Shown piece after piece: positions 24,989 through 35,900 of a stretch of 64,000 nt of DNA. Within the stretch, counting starts at the first letter, position 1; each line of letters starts with the position of its first letter. Below the pieces are notes generated by a model. That model did no database searches. It was given only the letters and a program-made list of their open reading frames with translations, and was not told the origin of the DNA. The DNA comes from CALVUJ01 sp045128835. Its GTDB lineage: Bacteria; Bacillota_I; Bacilli_A; RFN20; DUOF01. The DNA lies in the NCBI GenBank assembly GCA_045128835.1, contig JBGVRX010000029.1:94123-158122 (forward strand). Reading direction: 5' to 3'. A program made the translations under genes and the position numbers.

Positions 24989-26095
24989 TTACTTATTATA
25001 ATTCAAATATTCTAATTCTTTTAAAACAAATCTACCGTTTTTTCTAATAAGCACATCATCAAAGTAAATCTCTCCACCATTTGCTTGCATGCAAACTAAA
25101 TCCCAGTGAATTATAGAATCATTGCCATTCTCTGCTTCACCTTTATAACATTGTCCTGGAGTGAAATGGAATGACCCCCATATTTTTTCATCAAATAAAA
25201 TACTTCCAACAGGCTCATTAATAAGCGGATTTAAACCTAAAGCAAATTCTCCTACATATCTACTGCCTTCATCACTATCAAATATTTTATTTAAAGACTC
25301 ATTATCGCCATTTTCACAAGTAGCGTTTACAATCTTTCCATCTTTAAATTCTAAACGAATATTTTTATAAATTTTTCCATCATATGGAGAATCTGTGTTA
25401 TATTGAATTACTCCATTAACACTATTCTTTACTGGCGCTGTAAATACTTCACCATCTGGAATATTACATTCTCCAGCACAAATAACTGCAGGTATATCTT
25501 TAATAGAGAAAGTTAAATCTGTGCCATTTCCTATAATATGAACTTTATCTGTTCTTTCCATTAACTCTTTTAAAGGAATACAAGCTTCATACATTGCTTT
25601 ATAATCAACATTGCAAACATCAAAAACGAAGTCACTATAAACCTCTGTTGGTTTACCTGCTTTATGTGCAGCTAAAGAAGTTGGCCATTCTAGTAAAACC
25701 CACTTTCTATGTTGAATTATCATATCATTTAAATCCTTATTTATCTTTCTTGATAATTTGCTCTTCTCTAAAATAATTGGCTCAGAAAATTCATATTCAT
25801 TATATGATCCATCAATAATTACTTCTGCATCCATATCTTCCCATTTATATTTATTCCACTTATTAACATATTGCATCTTTTCTTCTTCATTATACATAGC
25901 TAAAAGTCTAGCAGTAGTGTCGTCTAAAAAGTATTCCACAAAAGGATATGCACCTACCTTATTACACTCCTCAATTATTTGCCATACTAATTCTTTAGAA
26001 TCACTAATCGCACGTATAAAAACTTTACTACCTTTCTTCAATTTCAAAGAATGATTAACAATCGTATTTGCTAGTTTATTTAATCTTAAATCCAT
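24989..26095 (-). CDS. M29-family metallo-aminopeptidase (AmpS/PepS type)
   Basis: A 368-residue cytosolic aminopeptidase of the thermophilic-type M29 family. The conserved C-terminal domain is clear: DGEVFTAPVKNSVNG, YVGEFALGLNPLINEP, GSILFDEKIWGSFHF and NDSIIHWDLVCMQANGGEIY. It holds the Glu, His and Asp metal ligands of the family. The N-terminal domain (LNKLANTIVNHSLKLKKGSKVFIRA) also fits. GAGGGGGA lies before the ATG. Its likely role is peptide turnover. I see no strong terminator after it. Confidence 0.92.
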   Translation of the reverse strand: MDLRLNKLANTIVNHSLKLKKGSKVFIRAISDSKELVWQIIEECNKVGAYPFVEYFLDDTTARLLAMYNEEEKMQYVNKWNKYKWEDMDAEVIIDGSYNEYEFSEPIILEKSKLSRKINKDLNDMIIQHRKWVLLEWPTSLAAHKAGKPTEVYSDFVFDVCNVDYKAMYEACIPLKELMERTDKVHIIGNGTDLTFSIKDIPAVICAGECNIPDGEVFTAPVKNSVNGVIQYNTDSPYDGKIYKNIRLEFKDGKIVNATCENGDNESLNKIFDSDEGSRYVGEFALGLNPLINEPVGSILFDEKIWGSFHFTPGQCYKGEAENGNDSIIHWDLVCMQANGGEIYFDDVLIRKNGRFVLKELEYLNYNK

Positions 26096-26161
26096 TTACA
26101 ATTCCCCCTCGTTCTAATTCTACACCTTTAATTTATTTTTAAACTCTATTAATACCTTTTT

Positions 26162-28252
26162 TTAAAATTTAAAATTGATTTTATCATTTTCTAAAACCAA
26201 ATATGCATCAAATTTCTTTCCACTTTTAGAAATAAACCCCTCAATTTTAGCACTGCTTCCTTCTTTCAATAATTTGATAACATTATTCTTAGAAATTATA
26301 CGACCACAGATAAAATCATTTACTTTAAACTTACATCCTTCTTTATATCCTTGACAAGAATATCCATATCTATCTCTAACAACTTTATTGCCACATATTG
26401 GGCAAAGTCCAACCAATTCACCATAAAAACCAGTATCAACATCTTTTTCTAAACTAGTTTCTTTTACGGTAAATACTTCCTCTATTTCCTTTCTTGCAAG
26501 ACTCACCGCATCATCAACCTTAGACTCGCCTTTAAAAACTTTTTTCAATGCTTTACCTAATTCACTAGTCTTATATTTATCCATGCTTATATTCATTTTA
26601 GATAAAGAATTTATCAAATATTCGCCACCATTTAGTAAATAATAAACATCCTTTTTTAAAGTTATATATTCACTCTTAATTGCATTATCGATTATACCTG
26701 TTCTAGTAGCTTCAGTACCTAATTCTAAACCTTCTAAAATAGCTTTGTATTCTTCTGTATCATCTTCTTCAGCATCCTCTAAATTTTTCTTATCTTCTTT
26801 AAAAGGATTCTTTAAATAATTATTTAGTGTTTCAATCGTATAATGTTTAGGTGGAGTCGTTTTCTTTTCTTTAACCTCAAAGTTAACCTCAAACTCATCA
26901 CCTTTATTTAAATTAGGCAATAGTTTATCGTTTTTATTATATTCATCATACTTAGTCCAACCCTTTTGAGTTATAACATTGCCCTTTAACACAAACTCTT
27001 CTAAGCCCTCTAAATCTACTTTTATTTCACTTTTTTCAACACGACATTCTTCCTTACAAAAAACCGCTACAAACCTTTTTAAAATAGTAGAATACACAAT
27101 ATATTCATCTTCACTTAAATGATTCTTGTTAGGAATCTTATATGTCGGAGTTAATGCACTATGAGACTCAATCTTACTATCATCAAATATTGTTTTTTTA
27201 TCTTTAAATTCAATGTCATATCCCAATTTAGAAACATTGTTTATGATGCTCTTTATTTTACCTTTTTCATTTGTTGCTAAATATTCTGAGTTTGTACGCG
27301 GATAAGTAACATATCCTTCTTCATACAGTTTTTGAACAATAGCAAGGGACTTATCCATTGGCATTTTGTATCTTTTACCAAGTACATTTTGAAGTGTAGA
27401 TAAAGAATATAATTTACCTGCATCTAATTTATCTTTTTTTGTTGTTTTACTAATTACTTTTGCTTTTTTTGAATTATATTGTTCACACGCTCTATTTGCT
27501 TCATCTAATTTATCTTTATCAAATTTTAATTTGGAAGTTAATTCAATCACTTCACCATTAACTTCACTATTTGAAGCTATACCATAGTAGATTTCACTAA
27601 CAAAATTTCTTATAGATAAATCTCTATCATATATAGCTTTAACAATAGGAACAATAACTCTTCCTACTCTTAATAAAACGCCACTCTTCAAGGTTGCGTA
27701 TCTTGTCAAATTAACGCCATACAACCAATCTATATAAGTTCTGGCAAATCCTTCATTAGCTAAATTGTCATACTCTTTTTCTTCTTTTAAATTATTGATA
27801 GCTTCTCTTACAGTTTCTTCTGTTTGATCTGGAAGCCATAATCTAGTTAATCTTTTATTACTTTTCAAACAATTGTCTACGCACAGTCTAACAATTATTT
27901 CACCTTCTCTATCAGCATCTCCTGCATTTATTATTTCATCAACATCTTCTCTATTAACCAATGTACTTATGATATTGAATTGTTTTTCAACACCTTCGTC
28001 TACCTTTTTGTTTTTATCTTTTTTTAAAACAAATTTAAATTGTTCTGGGAAACAAGGAATATTATCCAATCTCCATTTAGTATTAGGGTCATTACTATAT
28101 TCTTCAATATCACATAAGCCAAACAAATGCCCAAAAGCCCATGTAATTATGTATTTATCATTTTCTAAATAGCCATCTCTTCTTTTAAATTCACCAAGCC
28201 CATTAGCGATATTTCTAGCTAGACTAGGCTTCTCCGCAATAATAACTTTCAT
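26162..28252 (-). CDS. topB: DNA topoisomerase III (type IA)
   Basis: A 696-residue type IA topoisomerase that relaxes or decatenates DNA through a single-strand break. The TOPRIM domain begins VIIAEKPSLARNIANGLG and includes the acidic metal motif NAGDADREGE. The active-site Tyr is in GYVTYPRTNSEYL near residue 322. The C-terminus has a Cys-containing zinc ribbon (LCPICGNKVV, then YSCQGYKEGCKF) instead of the three fingers of TopA. EKPSLA at the N-terminus and the overall size favour TopB over TopA. GGTG precedes the ATG at 28252. Confidence 0.95.
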   Translation of the reverse strand: MKVIIAEKPSLARNIANGLGEFKRRDGYLENDKYIITWAFGHLFGLCDIEEYSNDPNTKWRLDNIPCFPEQFKFVLKKDKNKKVDEGVEKQFNIISTLVNREDVDEIINAGDADREGEIIVRLCVDNCLKSNKRLTRLWLPDQTEETVREAINNLKEEKEYDNLANEGFARTYIDWLYGVNLTRYATLKSGVLLRVGRVIVPIVKAIYDRDLSIRNFVSEIYYGIASNSEVNGEVIELTSKLKFDKDKLDEANRACEQYNSKKAKVISKTTKKDKLDAGKLYSLSTLQNVLGKRYKMPMDKSLAIVQKLYEEGYVTYPRTNSEYLATNEKGKIKSIINNVSKLGYDIEFKDKKTIFDDSKIESHSALTPTYKIPNKNHLSEDEYIVYSTILKRFVAVFCKEECRVEKSEIKVDLEGLEEFVLKGNVITQKGWTKYDEYNKNDKLLPNLNKGDEFEVNFEVKEKKTTPPKHYTIETLNNYLKNPFKEDKKNLEDAEEDDTEEYKAILEGLELGTEATRTGIIDNAIKSEYITLKKDVYYLLNGGEYLINSLSKMNISMDKYKTSELGKALKKVFKGESKVDDAVSLARKEIEEVFTVKETSLEKDVDTGFYGELVGLCPICGNKVVRDRYGYSCQGYKEGCKFKVNDFICGRIISKNNVIKLLKEGSSAKIEGFISKSGKKFDAYLVLENDKINFKF

Positions 28253-28270
28253 CTAATCACCAACAATAAT

Positions 28271-28279
28271 ATAATACCA
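28271..28279 (-). promoter_or_regulatory. Extended -10 promoter of topB
   Basis: TATTAT (28271-28276) preceded by TGG, 19 bases upstream of the topB start and after the upstream terminator. No clear -35. Confidence 0.5.
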
Positions 28280-28311
28280 CAAACGCCTCTTAATTAACTA
28301 CAAGAAATAAA

Positions 28312-28338
28312 ATAAAAAAGAGGATATCTCTATCCTCT
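28312..28338 (-). terminator. Terminator of the two-gene hypothetical unit
   Basis: Perfect 8-bp stem AGAGGATA/TATCCTCT with a four-base loop and at least six T residues, at the 3' end of the gene ending at 28341. Confidence 0.9.
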
Positions 28339-28340
28339 AA

Positions 28341-28817
28341 TTAATCATCGTTAAACCAGTCATCAAATGACATTGAACTAAATTTTTTATCTTTCTTTTT
28401 CTTTTTATTAGGATTTTCAATACCTAATTCATCCATAATATCCTTTAAAATTCTATCTCTTACTGTATTATCATCAGTAATCATCTTAATAAGTTCCGCT
28501 TGAATAGCAGGAATCATTTCTATAGAGTTAATCAACAAATCTACCTTCTTATGGTCAATTACCTTTATACTGGAAAATCTGTTAGACTCTTGTAAAGCAT
28601 CAAAACCTTGCATTAAAACTTCATTAGAATTAATAAGGGTTGTGGGTAAATGAGCCAACCACATAAAGACTCTTTTATTACAAGCAAATAATTCATCAAC
28701 ATTATTTTGATTCTTTTCAAATTTAGGTTTATCCAAAACATCTAAGATTTTAGGATATTCACCTTTAATAGCCATAACAATATTCTTTAACTTAGCTTTC
28801 TCTCCACCACTTAACAT
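28341..28817 (-). CDS. Unrecognised soluble protein
   Basis: A 158-residue protein I do not recognise. It looks all-helical (IEMIPAIQAELIKMITDD and similar amphipathic stretches) and ends in a Lys-rich linker (NKKKKKDKKF) followed by an acidic, aromatic tail, FDDWFNDD. A basic linker plus short acidic C-terminal peptide is a layout seen in proteins that dock on a partner through the tail. GGAG lies ten bases before the ATG. It follows the 348-residue gene by 16 bases, so the two form an operon and probably act together. Confidence 0.7.
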   Translation of the reverse strand: MLSGGEKAKLKNIVMAIKGEYPKILDVLDKPKFEKNQNNVDELFACNKRVFMWLAHLPTTLINSNEVLMQGFDALQESNRFSSIKVIDHKKVDLLINSIEMIPAIQAELIKMITDDNTVRDRILKDIMDELGIENPNKKKKKDKKFSSMSFDDWFNDD

Positions 28818-28833
28818 AATATCGAACTCCTAA

Positions 28834-29880
28834 TTAAGCAGCTTTCCTTGCTGATTGATGATTTTTCTCATTCTTACGAGATAAAACCAAATCAAAACTT
28901 CTCTTTGTCAAAAGAGTAACATTGCTCAAATCTGAAATGCTATTAGCTTTAATAACACCAGTTGGCCATTCACCTAATTTTTGACAATCAATAACTCTAT
29001 AAGCTTTGTTCTTTCCAGTAACGAAGTAAACAACACCTTGTAAACTTTGTCTTGAAATCTTTTCAGCTTGCTCATAGAAAGGTTCCATATCAACAATAAT
29101 GTTGCTTGCAGTTGCATTATAATCATCCTTCAACATTTCAATAAGTTCTGTTGCAGAAATCATACTAACTTTTTCAATAGGTCTTCCTTTATATGTGCTA
29201 ACTACTGGATAAATTTTCTTAGCAATTTCCTTTTCATCATTATAAGGAATATTTATAACAACAGATACTGTAGCAGAGCTAGGATTAGATGCTGCAGAAC
29301 TTGTTGTTTTACTTCTGTACATATCATTTCCATCTATTTGAACAAATTTTCCATCTCCATTAGGAATCTTAATTCCCATTTTTGAATAGTCATCTTTTGC
29401 TCCAGATAGAACTGTAATATTATCTAAACTTGTATCAAATGAGAAACTTGCACCTTTTCTTTTAACAGGAACGTTTTCTCCTCTTTCAGCCTTTAATAAA
29501 GCTTCTTTTAAGCATTTTGTAATTGAATAGTTGTAACGATAGAATAATTTGAAATATTCAAATCCTTTATTACTGCTATCGCTTTCATAAACTTTCTTTA
29601 AGTCTTCATAATATTTATTAGCTTCAGGTAAATTAAGTAAATTTTCTTCACCCATGTAGTAGAAACTATCTTTGATGTTTTCACTATAACCTTTAACTAA
29701 AATAGAAGACAATTCTGTTGAAATGAAATCAGTAGAAATACTTGCAGAAATTGCTGCTAAATTTGTATTTTCACCAAGATCATTTGTTTTTAAAATTTTA
29801 AGTTCACATAATTTATCTCTAATTACGCTTAAATCTTTTAAGATTTCTTTTGTATAATATCTTCCTTTGTAATTTAACAT
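28834..29880 (-). CDS. Unrecognised protein, first gene of a two-gene unit
   Basis: A 348-residue protein without signal peptide or membrane helix and without a domain I know. The N-terminal half is helical (EILKDLSVIRDKLCELKIL). A Ser/Ala/Thr-rich linker (SKTTSSAASNPSSATVS, about residues 190-207) separates it from a second domain that begins with beta-strand character (VVINIPY) and contains IIVDMEPFYEQA and VVYFVTGKNKAYRVID. I start at the ATG at 29880, ten bases after GAGGAG; the longer frame to 29931 runs through a promoter. It is co-transcribed with the 158-residue gene. Confidence 0.7.
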   Translation of the reverse strand: MLNYKGRYYTKEILKDLSVIRDKLCELKILKTNDLGENTNLAAISASISTDFISTELSSILVKGYSENIKDSFYYMGEENLLNLPEANKYYEDLKKVYESDSSNKGFEYFKLFYRYNYSITKCLKEALLKAERGENVPVKRKGASFSFDTSLDNITVLSGAKDDYSKMGIKIPNGDGKFVQIDGNDMYRSKTTSSAASNPSSATVSVVINIPYNDEKEIAKKIYPVVSTYKGRPIEKVSMISATELIEMLKDDYNATASNIIVDMEPFYEQAEKISRQSLQGVVYFVTGKNKAYRVIDCQKLGEWPTGVIKANSISDLSNVTLLTKRSFDLVLSRKNEKNHQSARKAA

Positions 29881-29902
29881 ACCATCTACACTCCTCACAA
29901 GT

Positions 29903-29931
29903 ATCTTATCACAATTTAAGTAAATACTCAA
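29903..29931 (-). promoter_or_regulatory. Promoter of the two-gene hypothetical unit
   Basis: -35 TTGAGT (29926-29931), 17-base spacer ending TGA, -10 TAAGAT (29903-29908). Confidence 0.6.
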
Positions 29932-29962
29932 TTAAAAATTTAAACTCTAATAACCTTTTTTT

Positions 29963-32900
29963 CTATGCGGCTCTAACTCTTTTTCTAAACTTAATTATTT
30001 GATATCCAATTAGAACAACAACCACTGAACCTAGTCCAATAATTAAGCCACTCAACAGTTTGCTATCATCTCGATTTTTAGAATTATCATCTGCTACACC
30101 AACAGGTTCTGTATATGCATTTTCTTTTACAAGAACATATGCATAATAGTAATCATTGAATCTAACGAAGCAGTCTTCATTATTAATTCCTTCTTTAAAG
30201 TTGCTTCCGTTTCCAATTAAGTTAACTCCATTAGCATAATTTGCAATGTTAGATCCATTAACACTAAAGATAACAAATGCAGCATCAGAATTAGGAATTA
30301 CACCTAAGATGTATAACATATCATTAGCATTTATGCTTATGTTATCTAATCTAGCATAAATATTTGAATATCCATTAGCATCGTAACTAATATCTACTCT
30401 AACTAGGAATCTCTTATCAAACTCAATTGAGTTGATTGTATACTCTTCAGCATTAATATCATTAACAACATTCATATGAGAATCAATATTGATAATAAAG
30501 CTAGCTACAGCAACGTTTCCAATAGTATCTTTAGCAACGATTTGGTAAGCACCAACTTCACTAAATTTAAATGGAAGATTTCCTTTACCTATTTGAAGAA
30601 GTTCATTGTTAAACCAAACTTCAACAGAATCTAATCTATCATCACTAACATTAACTGTGATTTCATTTGCTACAACATCACCATCATTAATACCATCAAA
30701 TGTAGGTGCTTTTGTATCCACTAAGATATTTTTACAAGATTGAGCTAAACTTATATTTCCTGCTCCATCAATTGCTCTAACACAAACTTCAACAGTTTGA
30801 CTTAATCCTTGGCCAAATTGTAATTTGCTATTTTCATCAACACGAATCCAAGCACCACCTTGAACGCTATATTCGTGCCACCAGTTATTTGAGTTATCAC
30901 TACCACCTAATACTACAAATTCTAATTCATTCTTATTTGTTGAAACATCCAACATTAAGTCTCCAACATTTGGAGCTACATAGTCTTCAATGTCAACATG
31001 AAGAATAACATTAACAGAATTATTTGATGAGTCACTAGCCTTTAATAAGATTTCATGACTATGATTGTTTGATTTTCTTAATTCATAATAAATCTTAACG
31101 TTTGAATCATAGTTATCAGATGCAGTTATCCCGTATTTATTTAAGATATATTCTACACTAAAGTCTTCTTCTAAACCTAATTTTATAATTTCGTTATCTA
31201 CAACACCACTTATTATTGGAGCTATATTATCAATAACTTTAACTTCATATTCGAATATAGAAATATTATCGTTGCTATCAACAGATGTAAATCTTAAGTA
31301 ATATGTTCCTGTTTTCTTGAATGAATATGTAATTGAATTATTAATATCACTTACTTTATAAATATCTGATAATTTATATTTCTCGTTCATATTATTTAAT
31401 CCATATAATCCATCATATACAACAGCTTTGTTCTCGTTATCACCTTTATCAAAACTATTTGGATAAGATAATACTATATTATTAATATTTACTGCTCCAC
31501 CAACTCTATTTCCAAAGTATAAATTAAATGTTGTTTTACCATCAACAGAACTACTCATTTGAGGTCCTGCACTATCTAATGCATTAATAACTTGAGTAAC
31601 AGTAGTTGAATTTCCTGCTAAATCAGTAATTGTATATGTGAAGCTATATTTTCCAGCAGTCATAAATTTATATACTGTATCAGAAACTTTAACAACATTG
31701 CTATCACAAGTCTCTGTTACCCCCTCTATAAGAGCAGAACAAACAGCGTTGCTTAACAATAATGTCTTTTCTTTTATTATTGTATCTAAATTCATTTCTA
31801 AACCATAATTATCTTTTGCTAAAGCTCCATTTACAACAACTTCTTCTTTAATTTCAGCGATACTAAAATCATCTTGAATAATTATGTTAGGATTTGTATT
31901 GTCGTTAACATTAACCTTAATTTGTTTTACATCAGCAGCATTGCCTGCTTCATCAACATAACTTAATTCAACTGTATAGTTTCCAATATACTTACAGAAA
32001 TCTTTAGTAAATAAAGTTCCGTTTTGGTAAACCATAACTTTGAACATTTCTCTTTCTTTTGCTTGATAGTAACTCATACCATCTACATCTAGTACGATCT
32101 TATTTAATAAAGTATCCATTGTTAATTTTTCATTAACACCAATTTCTATACTAATAGTTCTACCTGTTTCAATAGTATACAATGTACCACCAATATAAAT
32201 GCTTTCTCCAACATCTAATGTCCAAATTTGAGGAACTAAATCATCATAACTAATTTCTACTGAAGAACTTCTATTAGCCTTATCATATGCACGAATTATA
32301 ATCTTGTTATATTGAATAGTATTGCCTAAAAGTAATTCAGTTAAAGCAACACCGTGTGCACATTCGCCTCTATCAGTCAAACATTCTCCAATTTCACTAT
32401 TATAAGAATATCTAGATGCTGTTGTAACAACATCACCAGTTATAGTGTTGTATAAGTCAATAGTTAAATAATTAAATGTCTCATCTGTTACAGTTACATA
32501 TAAATTACTTAAATCACTATAAAGTTTTTTGCCACTTAATTGTTCTTCATAAACTCCACTTACCTCTTTATACAATCCAATAACAGGAGCACTAGCATCA
32601 ATATTAATAGATACTCTTCTAACATTATTAGCTGTATCATATAAGTTTATAGAATAACTTCCATTATCTAAATAGTAGTATGCAACTCCATTTTCGATAG
32701 AAAGTCCAATTTCGCCAGAATTATTTCTAATACAATTAGTATCTTTACTTGCATCGTCAATATAACATACTGAAGTTAGAGTTCCTGCTTTATATACTTC
32801 GAAATAACTAACTCTGTAATTGTCTAATAGTTTAACTTTAGCTGCTCCACCAACATATACTTCTTCATTAATATTGAAGAATACATTTGAAGCATTCTTT

Positions 32901-35900
32901 AATGAATATTGAATAATAGGATTTTCATTATCAATATATATTGCACTACTCTTTACTACTTTTGAATTTCCAAAATCATCTTGAACATATACATATAAGT
33001 AATATGTCCCTGTGAATAAACCACTGAATTTACTTGAGTTACTATTAATTTCTATAGTTCCTTTTAAATCTGAACTTAAACTGTACAATCCTCTTGCACA
33101 TGTATTAGAATTTGTACAACTTTCATAAATAGATGTAAAGTTAGAAACATTTGAATTTGTTGTTATGATATATTTTTTATCTGCTAAACTTGTTAAATTA
33201 TCTTCTTCTACAACTACTTTGAATTCATAGTTATTACCGTTTACAGTAGATATCACATTCGGATTTCCTTGTTCAAATGTAACTTCAGGAGCAGTACTAT
33301 CAACCACAATATTCTTTTCTACTAAATCAATTAATGTTCCATCTACATATATATAGAAGATTACTTTCTTATCTTTATTAAATGCGTTTATATTTAAGTT
33401 GTAAATTCCTTTTTCAACTGCACTATTAATTGTTCCTCTACAAGTGTCTTCATATCCGTTACAAACTGTAATTGTATCATCATTGATTGTATTATTGTCA
33501 TACACCAATCCTGAATTTACATTTGTAATAATATATCTGAAACTTGTAACGTTTTTACTACCTAAATTGTAAATAACGATATTTGCTTCCCTAGTATTAC
33601 CAACTTGGTAAACTTTAGCATAAACCTTACTTGCTACATTCAAACTATATAATTGAACTGTAGAGTTACCTGCTGAATCGATTAATTTAAAATTAACACT
33701 ATCTAATCCACTAACAGTGAAAGTTGCTTTGTTATTAACAAAGTTTATTGTTTCGTAAACACCGTTGTTATCTGAATCAACATATAATGTATATCCTTCA
33801 ACTACACTATCAATTGATAAATCGTAATTTGTACTATCCAATTTATTAATACTTAGGTTTACATCTGAGAAACTTGGAGCAATTGTATCAAGTCTAATCA
33901 TTGTTGCTGCTTTAATTAATTTTGAATTATTTAATAAGTCACTTACATAAACCCATAAATAATATGTGTTATCAGTATAATTTTTAGAAACTTCAAAATC
34001 TTTATTATTAGCTACAACAAATCCATAGTTAGATAAGAAACTTCCGATTGTTCCTTTATTATTAATTAATTCGTTGTGAAGATTAACATTAGATGCAACT
34101 AAAGCATATCTAATTCCACCATTAGTGATAATATCATTAATTTCATCACCACTTAAATTAACAACAACTTTAGCATATTTATTTGTATCTACAATAGCAT
34201 TACCGTTAGCATCTTCTAAATTAACTGAAACTTCACTTATTTCACTTTGATATTCAACTTCAAATGATCCTCTAGCACTTTCATTTCCAGCACCATCTAC
34301 CACATAATATCTAATAATTCCGCTGAAGTTATAAGGAGCAGCAACTGAAATAGCTCCATTAATTACATAACCACCAGAAACTGAAGTTGAAACATTATAC
34401 GTGTTATAAACACAATCTGTAGTTTCAAAGCATACTTTCAATCCTAAATATCCATTGTATCCTGTCGAAACATCTTTTAAACTGTCATTTCCAAAGAATA
34501 CTTTTATAACATCATTTGAATATTTATAAACTTTACTTACGCCATCTTCTTTAACGAAAATTCTTAAGTTATTACCACTTGCAGTATGAACATATATTCT
34601 ATCAGAATTATCAGGATACTTATTAGTATTGATAAATGGATTATCATTATCAATACAACTAATTCTTATATAGTTATATGAAACATTTCTAGCTGTATCA
34701 ACAATCTTAACGATATATGTCATGTTTTCAGTTACAACAAAACTAGTAACTAAACTACTTGATGTATTTTTGTTATAAACTGAGATAATTGGATTTTCAC
34801 CAAATAAAACATGTTCATTATTTGCAACAACTGCATCATACGCAACTTTAACATATTCTATAGTAAGAATTCTATCGTTTACGTTTTCAACCATAAACTT
34901 ACGCATATTAACTACGCTAATAGTTACATTACCTTTAACGAATTGACCAACTTTAACGTTGCTAGTTAAATCAAATTCTATTGGTTCTGTATCGATACCA
35001 ATAACGCTAACGTTATAAATAACTTTATTACCACTAACGTCATTTGCTTCTATTGAATAAACGCCATTCTTTTCAACGCCTAAAGTTCTGCTTATTTCTT
35101 TCAAACCGTTTCCGTCAAAGCATACTTTATTAGCTGTGTCGTTATTGTAATAAACACAATATGTTTGAATACCACTTATTTGATCTTTTATAACTACAGT
35201 AATTTCTAAGTCTTCTTTACCAGTTAAATCTACAACATTATCTTCATTTAATCCATTTACAGTAATTTCTGTATTCTCTGAATCATATTTGATAGTTGCT
35301 GTCTTATAAGTATAATTCCCAAAAACATCACTAGCATAAACATATAAGATGTTTTCTCCATCAGTTAAAACTAAATCAACTGTCTTTTCGACTCTCTTAC
35401 TGTTTGAAACACTCAATAGTTTGAATTTAGTTAAATCTAGATTTCCATCTGTTAAACAATCATTCAAGCAATAAGCAATACTACTTAAAGTTCCATTGTT
35501 TTCCTTACTAACTGCAAAACTTACATTTCCATTTTCATACCATGCATTTTCATCAACATCTATGACAATAGTTGGGGCCATTGTATCAATCATAAAGTCA
35601 TTACTAATAAATGTTGAACTATTTCCTGCATTATCATAAGCAGTTATAACAAATTTATATTTCTCTGCTGGATTAAATAATCCTTCTCCGAATTCAATAT
35701 CTGAGCCTAAAATCTTGCATGTATTGTAATCATATCCACAACCATCATATGTTTTTTCTACAACAGTTGCACTTGAACTATTAATCCATTTATAAGAAAT
35801 TTTATTTAAATTTAATTTACTATCTTTATCTTCGATAACAATTGTATAATCAAATACTGCAATATAACTAGCTGATCCACCATTAACTTCATTATTTTGA

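Noticed and set aside
26096..26161. Terminator after topB
   Set aside because: There is a T/A-rich stretch but no convincing hairpin, so I leave topB and the downstream aminopeptidase without a called terminator between them.
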